Part shown: positions 28,447 to 37,857 of the stretch, piece by piece
Layout of the letters: each line of letters opens with the position of its first letter
How positions within the stretch are numbered: the first letter of the stretch is position 1
Origin: Azohydromonas lata NBRC 102462
Lineage (GTDB): Bacteria; Pseudomonadota; Gammaproteobacteria; Burkholderiales; Burkholderiaceae_C
DNA: 42,351 nucleotides
Direction: 5' to 3'
Assembly: GCF_001571085.1 (NCBI RefSeq)
Contig: NZ_BCTC01000058.1
Span: forward strand, 1 to 42,351
Made by a program: the position numbers and the translations under genes
Notes under the pieces: model-generated
The model's database searches: none
What the model was told of the DNA's origin: nothing
What the model saw: the letters and a program-made list of their open reading frames with translations, nothing else

Positions 28447-28490
28447 AAGACGCGCAGAGGGCAAAGCCGGGGTGATTGTAGGAGTGCACG

Positions 28491-28519
28491 AAGGCCCTCG
28501 CCGGGTGTGCAAGGGCCTT
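28491..28519 (-). terminator. Possible terminator behind xseA
   Basis: An 8-base stem AAGGCCCT/AGGGCCTT with a 13-base loop lies 17 bases past the xseA stop on the minus strand. The T tail is poor, so the call is tentative. Confidence 0.4.
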
Positions 28520-28535
28520 GGGCTTTGAAGGCCTT

Positions 28536-29897
28536 TCAGCGCTCCCCGTCGAGTTTCACCTGTTGAACCTGGGCCAGGGCTCGGCCGTCGCTCCACACGG
28601 CCTGCACCTGCTGTCCAGGCACCAGGCCGCGCGCGCAGACGATGGGGCTGCCCGCCTCGTCCGTGACCCAGGCGTAGCCGCGCGAGAGCACGCGGTGCGG
28701 GTCCAGCGCCGACAGCCGCGCCTCCACGCCTTGCAGCTCCAAGCCCAGGCGCTGGCGGCGCACGCCCTGGGCCCGCTGCAGCCGTTGCGCCAGGGCCTGC
28801 AACCGCACGGCGGCGCGCTCGCGCTGCACGCCCTGCGCGCGCTCCAGGCGCGCGGCCAGCCGCTGCGGTGCCTCGGCCGCGCGCTGCAGCGCGTGGCGCA
28901 GCGCGTGGCGGGCGCGCTCCTCCAGCCGGTCGAGCTGCTGCGCGTGGCGGGCCAGCACGGCGCCGGGGCGGGCGAGCTGCAGCGCGCGTTGGTCCAGGTC
29001 CTGGGCCTGGCGCTCCAGTTGGCGCTGCACCTGGCGGCGCATGCGCCGCGCCAGCGCCGCAAGCTGCTCCACGCACTCGGCCTGCGATGGCGCCGCCAGC
29101 TCCGCCGCGGCGGTGGGCGTGGGTGCGCGCAGGTCGGCGGCGAAGTCGGCCAGGCTCACGTCGGTCTCGTGGCCCACGCCGCACACCAGCGGGATGTCGC
29201 TGGCCGCCACCGCGTGCACCACGCGCTCGTCGTTGAAGGCCCACAGGTCTTCCAGCGAGCCGCCGCCGCGGCAGAGGATGAGCACGTCCACCTCGGCGCG
29301 CTCGTTGGCCTGCTGCAGCGCGGCCACCAGCGCCGCCGGCGCCTCGGCGCCCTGCACGGGGCTGGGATAGATCACCACCTCCACCTGCGGCGCGCGCCGC
29401 GCCAGCGTGGTGAGCACGTCGCGCAGCGCCGCCGCGGCCAGCGACGTGACCACGCCCACGCGACGCGGAAAGCGCGGCAGCGGCCGCTTGCGCTCGGCGT
29501 CGAACAGCCCCTGCGCCTGCAACCGCTCCTTCAGGCGCAGGAACTGCTCATAGAGCGAGCCTGAGCCCACGAGCTGCATGCCCTCCACCACGAACTGCAG
29601 CTCGCCGCGCGGCTCGTACACCGCCACGCGCCCGCGCAGCTCCACCTGCAGCCCGTCACGCGGATTGAAGTCCACCAGCGACGCGGCGCGGCGGAACATG
29701 GCGCAGCGCAGCGCGGCGGCCTGGCCCTCGGCGTCCTTGAGCGTGAAGTAGCAGTGGCCGCTGGCCGCGCGGGTGAAGCCGGAGAGCTCGCCGCGCACGG
29801 TGCACGCACCAAAGCGCGCCGCCAGCGCGTCGCCCATGGCCAGCAGCAGGCCGGCCACGCCCCAGACCTGGCGCGCCATCGTGCTCGGCTCGGCCAT
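28536..29897 (-). CDS. xseA: Exodeoxyribonuclease VII large subunit
   Basis: A 453-residue large subunit that, with XseB, degrades single-stranded DNA to short oligonucleotides during repair. An N-terminal OB fold (VRGELSGFTRAASGHCYFTL) is followed by the catalytic exonuclease domain with GVVTSLAAAALRDVL, CRGGGSLEDLWAFND and CGVGHETDVSLADFAAD. A long helical coiled-coil region (about residues 265-390) then ends in the conserved VLSRGYAWV. xseB is not in the window. It is divergent from exbB across a 253-base gap. Confidence 0.95.
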   Translation of the reverse strand: MAEPSTMARQVWGVAGLLLAMGDALAARFGACTVRGELSGFTRAASGHCYFTLKDAEGQAAALRCAMFRRAASLVDFNPRDGLQVELRGRVAVYEPRGELQFVVEGMQLVGSGSLYEQFLRLKERLQAQGLFDAERKRPLPRFPRRVGVVTSLAAAALRDVLTTLARRAPQVEVVIYPSPVQGAEAPAALVAALQQANERAEVDVLILCRGGGSLEDLWAFNDERVVHAVAASDIPLVCGVGHETDVSLADFAADLRAPTPTAAAELAAPSQAECVEQLAALARRMRRQVQRQLERQAQDLDQRALQLARPGAVLARHAQQLDRLEERARHALRHALQRAAEAPQRLAARLERAQGVQRERAAVRLQALAQRLQRAQGVRRQRLGLELQGVEARLSALDPHRVLSRGYAWVTDEAGSPIVCARGLVPGQQVQAVWSDGRALAQVQQVKLDGER

Positions 29898-30150
29898 GCG
29901 GTTCTCCTGAAAAAAACAGTGCTTAAAAAAGATGCAGCCCAGCGCCCGCGCCCGGCTGACAAGCAGTTCCGAACGCTGTCCCTGCGCAAATCACAAACTT
30001 GTCCACAGCAACGGTGGACAGGTGGGGGTGCACGGACCTGCACGCGCCAAGCGCGCGGGGGCCCTTGGGCATAATTGACGGTTTGTCCGGGCCAGCGTTT
30101 GCAGCGTCTTTGAAGTCCCGGTTCCTAGTCATACACGTTCCGGGGACGCC
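29898..30150. other. Divergent xseA/exbB intergenic region with an inverted repeat
   Basis: The 253-base gap holds promoters for both sides. The only clear structure is TGTCCAC (30000-30006) inverted at 30014-30020 with a 7-base spacer. A CATAAT at 30070-30075 is a possible -10 for exbB but lacks a good -35. No Fur box was seen. Confidence 0.45.
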
Positions 30151-30777
30151 TTGTTTTCGATCATACAAGCCGCCGGCTGGCCCATTTGGCCGCTGCTGCT
30201 GTGCTCGGTGCTGGCCTTGGCGCTGATCATCGAGCGGCTCTTGAGCCTGCGCGGCGCGCGCATCGTGCCGCCCAAGCTGCTCGACGAAGTCTTGGCCCTC
30301 GTGCGCGGCGGCCTGCCCGCGCCGGACGTGGCCGAGAAGCTCGAACAGCATTCCGTGTTGGGCCAGGTGCTGGCGGCGGGGCTGCGCAGCGCGCAGCGGG
30401 AGCCGCGCATCAGCGAGGAGCGGCTGCGCCAGTCGTTGGAGAGCGCCGGGCGCGCGGCCGTGCACGGGCTGGAGCGCTACCTGAGCGCGCTGGGCAGCAT
30501 CGCCTCGGCCGCGCCGCTGCTGGGCCTTTTCGGCACCGTGGTGGGCATGATCGAGATCTTCGGCTCGCAGACGCCCGGCGGCGGCAACCCGCAGGCGCTG
30601 GCGCACGGCATTTCGGTGGCGCTCTACAACACGGCCTTCGGCCTCGTGATCGCCATTCCCACGCTGCTGTTCTACCGCCACTTCCGCGCCCGCGTGGACG
30701 ACTACGCCCTGTCGCTGGAACTGGCCGCCGAGCAGCTCATGCCGCTGCTGCTGCGCCACACGGCACGCCCCGCTTGA
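30151..30777 (+). CDS. exbB: ExbB/TolQ/MotA-family proton channel protein
   Basis: A 208-residue inner-membrane protein that, with ExbD, couples the proton gradient to TonB-dependent uptake. Three membrane helices are visible: FSIIQAAGWPIWPLLLCSVL; APLLGLFGTVVGMIEIF, which carries the family signature; and FGLVIAIPTLLFY. The start is TTG at 30151, since no ATG or GTG fits before the first helix; GGGGAC precedes it. exbD begins 25 bases after the stop. Confidence 0.92.
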   Translation: MFSIIQAAGWPIWPLLLCSVLALALIIERLLSLRGARIVPPKLLDEVLALVRGGLPAPDVAEKLEQHSVLGQVLAAGLRSAQREPRISEERLRQSLESAGRAAVHGLERYLSALGSIASAAPLLGLFGTVVGMIEIFGSQTPGGGNPQALAHGISVALYNTAFGLVIAIPTLLFYRHFRARVDDYALSLELAAEQLMPLLLRHTARPA

Positions 30778-30802
30778 CGGCAGCCACAGCGAGCCCAGCG
30801 CC

Positions 30803-31222
30803 ATGAATTTCCGCAAGCCGCGCCGCGACGAGCCGGAGATCAACCTGATCCCCTTCATCGACGTGCTGCTGGTGGTGCTCATCTTCCTGATGCTGTCCAC
30901 CACCTACAGCCGCTACACGGCGCTGGACGTGACGCTGCCCACCGCCAGCACCAAGCCCGTGGATCAAAAGCCCCAGGAGATCGTGGTGGCCGTGGCCGCC
31001 GACGGCCGTTACGCCATCAACAACCGCGCCGTCGAGGGCCGCAGCGTGGAAGTGCTCGCGGCCGAGCTGCGCGCCAGCGCCCAGGGGCTGCAGCAGCCGC
31101 TGCTCATCGTCAGCGCCGACGCCACCGCCGCGCACCAGTCCGTGGTCAACGTGCTGGACGCCGCGCGCCGCGTGGGCCTGTCGCGGCTGACCTTTGCCGC
31201 GCAGTCCGGTGGCCAGCACTGA
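30803..31222 (+). CDS. exbD: ExbD/TolR-family energy transducer subunit
   Basis: A 139-residue partner of ExbB. A short cytoplasmic N-terminus (MNFRKPRRDEPEINLIPFID) leads into a single helix, LLVVLIFLMLSTTY. The Asp of PFID is the essential proton-carrying residue. The periplasmic domain ends in SGGQH. The downstream lpxK start overlaps the end of this gene. Confidence 0.94.
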   Translation: MNFRKPRRDEPEINLIPFIDVLLVVLIFLMLSTTYSRYTALDVTLPTASTKPVDQKPQEIVVAVAADGRYAINNRAVEGRSVEVLAAELRASAQGLQQPLLIVSADATAAHQSVVNVLDAARRVGLSRLTFAAQSGGQH

Positions 31223-32255
31223 GGCTGCGGCCTCGCGCGGCACGGGCTCGCGCCTGGCCGGCTGGCTGCAGCGCCAGTGGTGGCAAGCGGCGCCCTCCAT
31301 CGTGGCGCGGCTGCTGTGGCCGCTGTCCGCCCTCTACGAAGCCCTGGCCGAGCGCCAGCGGCGCAAGACAGCACCTGAAGCCACCGGCTTGCCCCTGGTC
31401 GTGGTGGGCAACCTCATCGTCGGCGGCGCCGGCAAGACGCCCACCGTCATCGCGCTGGTGCAGGCGCTGCGCGCGCTGGGCTGGACGCCGGGCGTGATCT
31501 CGCGCGGCCATGGCCGCCAGGGCGAGGCCGTGGTGCAAGTCCAACGCGACAGCGCCGCGCGCGACGTGGGCGACGAGCCGCTGCTCATACACCTGCGCAG
31601 CGCCGCCCCCGTGGTGGTGGGCCGCGACCGCATCGCCGCCGCGCGCGCGCTGCGCCAGGCCCACCCCGAAGTGAACCTGCTGCTGGCCGATGACGGCCTG
31701 CAGCACTGGCGGCTGGCGCGCGACGCGCAGGTCATCGTCTTCGACGATCGTGGCGCCGGCAACGGGTTCACCTTGCCCGCCGGCCCGCTGCGCCAGCGGC
31801 TGCCGCACGCCGTGCCGCCGCGCAGCCTGGTGCTCTACAACGCCGCCGCGCCCAGCACGCCGCTGGCGGGCTGGTGCGCGCAGCGCCGCCTGGCCGGCGC
31901 GGTGGAGCTGGCCGACTGGTGGGCCGGCCGGCCGTGCAGCCTGGCCGCGCTGCAGGCCCTGAAAGGCAAGCCGCTGCTGGCCGCGGCCGGCATAGGCGCG
32001 CCGCAGCGCTTCTTCGACATGCTGCAGGCCCAGGGACTGAGCTTCACGCCCTGCCCCGTGCCGGACCACCACGACTACGCCACGCTGCCCTGGCCCGCCG
32101 GCACGGCCGATGTGGTGCTGACGGAGAAGGACGCCATCAAGCTTGCTCCCGCCCGCTGCGCCGGGACGCACATCTGGGTCGTGGCGCTAGACTTCGCCCT
32201 CCCCGACGCCTTCGTGGCCGCGCTGGCCCGGCTGCTTCCCGCTTCTTCCTTGTGA
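31209..32255 (+). CDS. lpxK: Tetraacyldisaccharide 4'-kinase
   Basis: Phosphorylates the 4' position of the lipid A disaccharide at the inner membrane, the sixth step of lipid A synthesis. 348 residues. The P-loop VVVGNLIVGGAGKTPT is the LpxK form of Walker A, followed by SRGHGRQ, VGDEPLLI and LLADDGLQHW. The GTG at 31209 was chosen, overlapping exbD by 14 bases; TTG 31194 is an alternative. It is cotranscribed with exbBD, the Trm112 gene and kdsB. Confidence 0.95.
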   Translation: MASTEAAASRGTGSRLAGWLQRQWWQAAPSIVARLLWPLSALYEALAERQRRKTAPEATGLPLVVVGNLIVGGAGKTPTVIALVQALRALGWTPGVISRGHGRQGEAVVQVQRDSAARDVGDEPLLIHLRSAAPVVVGRDRIAAARALRQAHPEVNLLLADDGLQHWRLARDAQVIVFDDRGAGNGFTLPAGPLRQRLPHAVPPRSLVLYNAAAPSTPLAGWCAQRRLAGAVELADWWAGRPCSLAALQALKGKPLLAAAGIGAPQRFFDMLQAQGLSFTPCPVPDHHDYATLPWPAGTADVVLTEKDAIKLAPARCAGTHIWVVALDFALPDAFVAALARLLPASSL

Positions 32256-32258
32256 ACC

Positions 32259-32489
32259 ATGAGCCTTGACCACCGACTGATTGAACTGCTGGTATGCCCG
32301 GTGTGCAAAGGCCCGCTGGAGCTGCTGCGCGACACGCAACTGCAGCCGCGCGAGCTGCTGTGCCCGGCCGACCGGCTGGCCTTCCCCATACGCGACGGCC
32401 TGCCCGTGATGCTGGAAAGCGAAGCCCGCGCCGTGGACGCGCCGGCCGCGCCGCTGGCGCCGGCCGCCGGCGACGCCGCCGCGGTATGA
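32259..32489 (+). CDS. Trm112-family zinc-ribbon-like protein
   Basis: A 76-residue protein beginning [18 protein letters not shown], with CPVC and a second partial site ([20 protein letters not shown]). This is the YcaR/Trm112 family, often placed between lpxK and kdsB. In eukaryotes the family activates methyltransferases; the bacterial role is unclear. It has a 21-residue Ala/Pro-rich tail. Its stop overlaps the kdsB start in ATGA. Confidence 0.92.
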   Translation: MSLDHRLIELLVCPVCKGPLELLRDTQLQPRELLCPADRLAFPIRDGLPVMLESEARAVDAPAAPLAPAAGDAAAV

Positions 32490-33274
32490 GCCTGGTGCCG
32501 GCCAGCGCGGCCGCCACGGCCGCCGCCTTCACCGTGCTCATCCCCGCGCGGCTGGCCTCGACGCGGCTGGCCGACAAGCCGCTGGCCGACATTGCGGGCC
32601 TGCCTATGGTCGTGCGCGTGGCGCAGCGTGCCGCGCAATCGGCCGCGCAGCGCGTGGTGGTGGCGGCGGACGACGAGCGCATCGTGCAGGCCTGCGCCGC
32701 GCATGGCGTTGAGGCCGTGCTCACCGACAAGGGCCACGCCAACGGCAGCGACCGCCTGGCCCAGGCCTGCACGCTGCTGGGCCTGGACGGCGAGGACATC
32801 GTGGTCAACGTGCAGGGCGACGAGCCGCTGATCGACCCCGCGCTCATCGACGCCTGCGCCGAGCTGCTGGTGCAGCGCGAAGACTGCGTGATGGGCACCG
32901 CCGCCCACGCCATCGAGAGCGAGGCCGACTGGCGCAACCCCAACGTGGTGAAGGTGGTGCTGGACGCCGCCGGCCGCGCCCTCTACTTCACCCGCGCCAA
33001 CGTGCCCTTCTGGCGCGACGCCGTGCCGCCTGACGCGCTGCCCAGCCCCGCGCCGCTGCGTCACATCGGCCTGTACGCCTACCGCGCGGGCTTTCTGCGC
33101 CGCTACCCGACGCTGGAGCCCTCGCCGCTGGAGCGCATCGAGTCGCTGGAGCAGTTGCGCGTGCTGTGGCATGGCGAGCGCATCGCCGTGCACGTCGCGG
33201 CGCAGGCCCCCGGCCCCGGTGTGGACACGCCCGCGGACCTGGAGCGCGTGCGCGCGCTGCTCGCGCAAACCTGA
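32486..33274 (+). CDS. kdsB: 3-deoxy-manno-octulosonate cytidylyltransferase
   Basis: CMP-KDO synthetase; activates KDO for transfer to lipid A. 262 residues. Signatures: [19 protein letters not shown] (nucleotide-binding), [27 protein letters not shown], and [15 protein letters not shown] with [16 protein letters not shown]. The start is fixed by the ATGA overlap with the Trm112 gene. A Gly/Ser hairpin without T tail (33281-33299) follows. Confidence 0.96.
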   Translation: MSLVPASAAATAAAFTVLIPARLASTRLADKPLADIAGLPMVVRVAQRAAQSAAQRVVVAADDERIVQACAAHGVEAVLTDKGHANGSDRLAQACTLLGLDGEDIVVNVQGDEPLIDPALIDACAELLVQREDCVMGTAAHAIESEADWRNPNVVKVVLDAAGRALYFTRANVPFWRDAVPPDALPSPAPLRHIGLYAYRAGFLRRYPTLEPSPLERIESLEQLRVLWHGERIAVHVAAQAPGPGVDTPADLERVRALLAQT

Positions 33275-33280
33275 CGCAAG

Positions 33281-33299
33281 GGGCTCATGGCATGAGCCC
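33281..33299 (+). other. Hairpin behind kdsB
   Basis: GGGCTCAT (33281-33288) and ATGAGCCC (33292-33299) form a perfect 8-base stem with a GGC loop, six bases past the kdsB stop. There is no T run, so it may protect the message end or be a weak terminator. Confidence 0.5.
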
Positions 33300-33351
33300 A
33301 TCAAGCTGACTTCACGCTGACACCCGCATCGAGAGTGGGCCGATAACGTGA

Positions 33352-34167
<816 letters not shown>

Positions 34168-34184
34168 GGCAGCCCCGCTCCTGC

Positions 34185-34212
34185 AAAACAGCCGCCTGCG
34201 GGCGGCTTTTTT
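34185..34212 (+). terminator. Rho-independent terminator behind adk
   Basis: GCCGCC-TGCG-GGCGGC followed by TTTTTT, preceded by AAAACA. It lies 18 bases after the adk stop. Confidence 0.9.
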
Positions 34213-34293
34213 GCGCCCCTGGCCAGCCAAGCTCCCCGCTCTTACCCCAGAGCAAGGAAAGTGATGTAGGCCTCCTACAAGCTTGCGATTGAT

Positions 34294-36171
34294 TTATCCC
34301 GCCGGCACCACCAGCCGCGGCACCGCCGCCAGCAGGCTCCTGGTGTACTCGTGCCGCGGCTCATGCAGCACCTGCTCGGCGCTGCCCAGCTCCACGATGC
34401 GCCCGCCCTGCATCACCGCCACCTCGTGCGCGAGGTAGCCCACCACGCCGATGTTGTGCGTGATGAAAAGGTAGGCCAGCCCCAGGCGCTGCTGCAGCTC
34501 GCGCAGCAGGTTCAGGATCTGCGCCTGCACCGACACGTCCAGCGCCGACGTGGGCTCGTCGCACACCAGCAGCCGCGGCTGCACGGCCAGCGCCCGCGCG
34601 ATGGCAATGCGCTGCCGCTGGCCGCCCGAGAACTCGTGCGGCCAGCGCTGCAGCGCGTCCGCGGGCAGGCCGACCTGACGCGCCAGCGCCTCCACGCGCG
34701 CGCGGCGCTCGCCGGCCGGGAGTTGCGGCAGCAACGCCTGTAAACCCTCCTCCAGCAGCTCGGCCACGCGCAGGCGCGGGTTGAGCGAGCCGAACGGGTC
34801 CTGGAACACGATCTGGGCCTGCGCCCGCGCCTCGCGCAGCGCATCGCCCTCCAGGCGGAACAAGTCCACGCCCTGCAGCAGCGCCTGCCCCGTCACCCGC
34901 GCCTGCCGGCGCAGCAACTGCACGATGGCTTTGCCGGTGGTCGTCTTGCCGCTGCCGCTTTCGCCCACCAGCGCCAGCGTGCGGCCGGCACGCATGGTGA
35001 AGCTCACGCCTTGCACGGCGTCCACGTGGCCCACCACGCGGCGCAACAGGCCCTTGCGGATGGGAAAGCCCACGGACAGGTTCGAGACTTCCAGTAGCGG
35101 CGCGCCGTCGGCCTTGGGTGCGCCATCGGCCGTGGCGGATGCCGGCGCCGCAGCCTGCAGCGCCTGGGCCGTTTCGCGTGGCGTGGGCGGCACGGCGCCA
35201 GGGGCATAGAGGACGCAGCGCACTTCCCGGCCCGCGCCCGGCAGGAACAGCGGCACGGGCTCGCCGCACGCCGGCATGGCGTGCGGGCAGCGCTGCTTGA
35301 AGCGGCAGCCGCCCAAGCGCTCCGACAGGCCCGGCACGCTGCCGGCGATGGCGGCCAGCGGCTCGTCGCGCCGCTGCGCGTCCGGCAGCGCGCGCAGCAG
35401 CGCCTGCGCATAGGGGTGGGCCGGTGCGCGGAAGAAGTCGCCCGCCGGCGCCAGTTCCACCATCTGGCCCGCGTACATCAGCGCCACCTGGTCGGCGAAG
35501 CCGGAGACCAGCGCCAGGTCGTGCGTGATCAGCAACAGGCCCAAGCGCTGCTCGCGCTGCAGCTCGCGCAGCAGCGCCATCACCTGGGCCTGCACGGTCA
35601 CGTCCAGCGCCGTGGTGGGCTCGTCGGCCAGCAGGTAGTCCGGCTCGGTGGACAGCACCATGGCGATCATCACGCGCTGCTTTTGCCCGCCGCTGAGCGT
35701 GAACGGGTAGCTCTCGAACGCGCGCTCCGGCAGCCCAACGCGCTGCAGCCACTGGCGCGCCCGCTCGCGCGCCTCGCGGCCGCGCAGGGGCAGGTGGCGC
35801 TCAATGGCCTCGACGACCTGGTAGCCCACCGTCATCACCGGGTCCAGGCTGGTGGCGGGCTCCTGGAAGATCATCCCGATGCGCTTGCCGCGCAGCGCCC
35901 GCATGCCGGACTCGGGCAGCGCCAGCACGTCTTCGCCTTCCAGCAGCACCTGCCCGCCGGTGATGCGCCCGGCCTCCGGCAGCAGCCGCATCAGCGCCAG
36001 CGCCGTGATGCTCTTGCCGCAGCCGCTCTCGCCCACCAGCGCCACGGTGCGGCCCTGCTGCAACGAAACGGAGAGCGCATCCACCACGGCCAGGCTGCCG
36101 GCGTCGGTGTCAATGTGGACGTCGAGGTCGCGGGCCTGGAGGGCGTTGGAGGTGAGGGATGCCTGTGTCAT
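34294..36171 (-). CDS. Peptide ABC transporter, fused double ATP-binding protein (YejF-like)
   Basis: Two ATPase modules in one 625-residue chain. Module 1: Walker A GESGCGKS, signature LSGGQKQRV, Walker B LLADEPTTALDV. Module 2: Walker A GESGSGKTT, signature FSGGQRQRIAIARAL, Walker B LVCDEPTSALDV. An oligopeptide-type C-terminal motif with Cys residues (CRFKQRCPHAMPACG) lies between. This fused form is typical of YejF/DppDF-type importers. The ATG at 36169-36171 starts the first module cleanly. It lies 260 bases behind the permease genes, separated by a pair of palindromic repeats. Confidence 0.94.
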   Translation of the reverse strand: MTQASLTSNALQARDLDVHIDTDAGSLAVVDALSVSLQQGRTVALVGESGCGKSITALALMRLLPEAGRITGGQVLLEGEDVLALPESGMRALRGKRIGMIFQEPATSLDPVMTVGYQVVEAIERHLPLRGREARERARQWLQRVGLPERAFESYPFTLSGGQKQRVMIAMVLSTEPDYLLADEPTTALDVTVQAQVMALLRELQREQRLGLLLITHDLALVSGFADQVALMYAGQMVELAPAGDFFRAPAHPYAQALLRALPDAQRRDEPLAAIAGSVPGLSERLGGCRFKQRCPHAMPACGEPVPLFLPGAGREVRCVLYAPGAVPPTPRETAQALQAAAPASATADGAPKADGAPLLEVSNLSVGFPIRKGLLRRVVGHVDAVQGVSFTMRAGRTLALVGESGSGKTTTGKAIVQLLRRQARVTGQALLQGVDLFRLEGDALREARAQAQIVFQDPFGSLNPRLRVAELLEEGLQALLPQLPAGERRARVEALARQVGLPADALQRWPHEFSGGQRQRIAIARALAVQPRLLVCDEPTSALDVSVQAQILNLLRELQQRLGLAYLFITHNIGVVGYLAHEVAVMQGGRIVELGSAEQVLHEPRHEYTRSLLAAVPRLVVPAG

Positions 36172-36246
36172 TGCGCTCCGTTCAGCACATCGGCAGGAAT
36201 GCGTTTCTCGGCAGGCCGATGGCAAGGGCGCCACGCCCTCCAATCC

Positions 36247-36369
36247 GTCATGCCCGCGAAAGCGGGCATCCACGCCTGCCGGGCTGAAGGCACGCCGACG
36301 CCGGCTCCGCGCGGTGCAGTTCGAGGCGACACCTCGGCGCTCGTGGATGCCCGCTTTCGCGGGCATGAC
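36247..36369. repeat. Pair of inverted palindromic (REP/BIME-like) elements
   Basis: A 28-base sequence at 36247-36274 is repeated exactly in inverse orientation at 36342-36369, separated by 67 bases. Each copy also folds on itself: ATGCCCGC, GAAA or TTTC loop, GCGGGCAT. Such units are common in betaproteobacterial intergenic DNA. The pair can form a long stem-loop in the mRNA between the permease and ATPase genes. Confidence 0.85.
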
Positions 36370-36431
36370 GAAGCAGAAGGCGAGGTGGCTTGGCTAACGG
36401 CATGCGCAGCGCTGTCAAGGCTCATCGCTCC

Positions 36432-37850
36432 TCACCCCCGTTGCACCCGCAACGCCCGCGCCCGCGGGTCGAACGCGTCGCGCACCCCGTCCGCCAGCAG
36501 ATTCGCCGACAGCACCAGCGCCAGCATGAAGAAGAAGGCGGACGTGAAGCTCCACCACACCAGCGGGTCGCGGCTCATCTCGCTGCGGGCCAGGTTGATC
36601 ATGCCGCCGAAGCTGTTGAGCGACGGGTCCACGCCCACGCCCACGTAGCTCAGCACCGCCTCGTAGAGCACCAGCGAGGAGAAATCCAGCACCGTCGTGA
36701 TCAGCACCAGGTGCAGCGTGTTGGGCAGGATGTGGCGCAGCATGATGCGCCCGGCCGGCAGGCCGAAGGCCGTGGCCGCCTGCACGTACTCCATCTCGCG
36801 CAGCTTCAGCGTCTCCGCCCGCAGCAGCCGGCACAGCGTGGCCCAGCCCGTGAGGCCCAGGATGATGCACAGCAGGAACAGCCGCACGTCGCTGCGCTCG
36901 GCGCCCGTGGTGAACAGCTCCGGGTGCTGGTCCATGAACACCTGCACCATCAGCACGCAGGCCGCGATCAGCAGCACGTTGGGCACGGCCGACAGCACGG
37001 TGTAGAGGTACTGGATGAGCGCATCGGCCCAGCCGCGCAAGTAGCCCGCCACGATGCCCAACACCAGCGCCAGCGGCAGCGTGGCGATGGTGGCGAGGCT
37101 GCCGATGACGAAGGCCGTGCGCACGCTCTTGAGCGCCTGCACCAGCACGTCGTTGCCCGTGCGGTCCGTGCCCAGCACGTGGTAGTGGCCCATGAGCGCG
37201 ATCACCGGCCCGGCCAGCAGGCACAGCGCCGTGGCACACAGCAGCGCCGCACGCAGCGGCACGCGGGTGCGGTCGCGCACCACGTCCTTGAGCGCCCAGC
37301 GCCAGGGAATGCCCCGGCGGCGCGAGCGCCACCGCGCCGCCAGCGCGAACAGCCCCGCGGCCACGACCAGCCCCCCCGCGGCACCCAGCAGCGCCCGCGC
37401 CGCGATGTCGCCCGCGCGCTGCGCGTCCGGGTCCGCCAGGTGCGCGCCACCGTGCAACAGCCGCGGGAAGGTGCGCACCACGTCGCCGCCCTGCTCCACG
37501 CTCTGGCGGTTGAAAGCCACTGCCGCCAGCGGCGCCGAGTAGCTGGACTCGCGCATGGCGATGGGCCGCGCCAGCAGCACATCCAGCAGGCTCTCGGTGC
37601 GCGTGGCGTAGAAGGTTTCGCCCGCGGCGGTCGGCGGCAGCGCCCGGCGGAAGTGGATGCTGTCCAGCATCGCCACCAGCGCGAAGGCGGCAAAGACGAT
37701 GAGCGCGCACAGCGCCGGCGCGTCGTTGAGCATGCGCCGCCACGGCGCGCGCAGCGGCGGCACGCGGCGCAGGCGCCAGCCATAAAAAACCAGCGCCGCC
37801 ACCAGCGCCCACAGCACCACGTCGGTCCACAGCAAGACAAAGCGCGGCAT
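36432..37850 (-). CDS. Peptide ABC transporter permease (YejE/DppC-like)
   Basis: A 472-residue inner-membrane permease. An unusually long N-terminal half has two hydrophobic segments around a roughly 100-residue periplasmic insert (about residues 60-160). The DppC-type permease core follows: LGTDRTGNDVLVQAL, the EAA loop EYVQAATAFGLPAGRIMLRH, and SYVGVGVDPSLNSFGGMI. Longer than YejE (about 340) because of the insert. The start is seven bases after the upstream permease stop. Confidence 0.92.
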   Translation of the reverse strand: MPRFVLLWTDVVLWALVAALVFYGWRLRRVPPLRAPWRRMLNDAPALCALIVFAAFALVAMLDSIHFRRALPPTAAGETFYATRTESLLDVLLARPIAMRESSYSAPLAAVAFNRQSVEQGGDVVRTFPRLLHGGAHLADPDAQRAGDIAARALLGAAGGLVVAAGLFALAARWRSRRRGIPWRWALKDVVRDRTRVPLRAALLCATALCLLAGPVIALMGHYHVLGTDRTGNDVLVQALKSVRTAFVIGSLATIATLPLALVLGIVAGYLRGWADALIQYLYTVLSAVPNVLLIAACVLMVQVFMDQHPELFTTGAERSDVRLFLLCIILGLTGWATLCRLLRAETLKLREMEYVQAATAFGLPAGRIMLRHILPNTLHLVLITTVLDFSSLVLYEAVLSYVGVGVDPSLNSFGGMINLARSEMSRDPLVWWSFTSAFFFMLALVLSANLLADGVRDAFDPRARALRVQRG

Positions 37851-37857
37851 GGTGGCC

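Noticed and set aside
36168-36425. Small minus-strand open frames in the gap before the ATPase gene
   Set aside because: They are translations of the palindromic repeats (PAKAGIH, DARFRGHD type), a well-known artefact.
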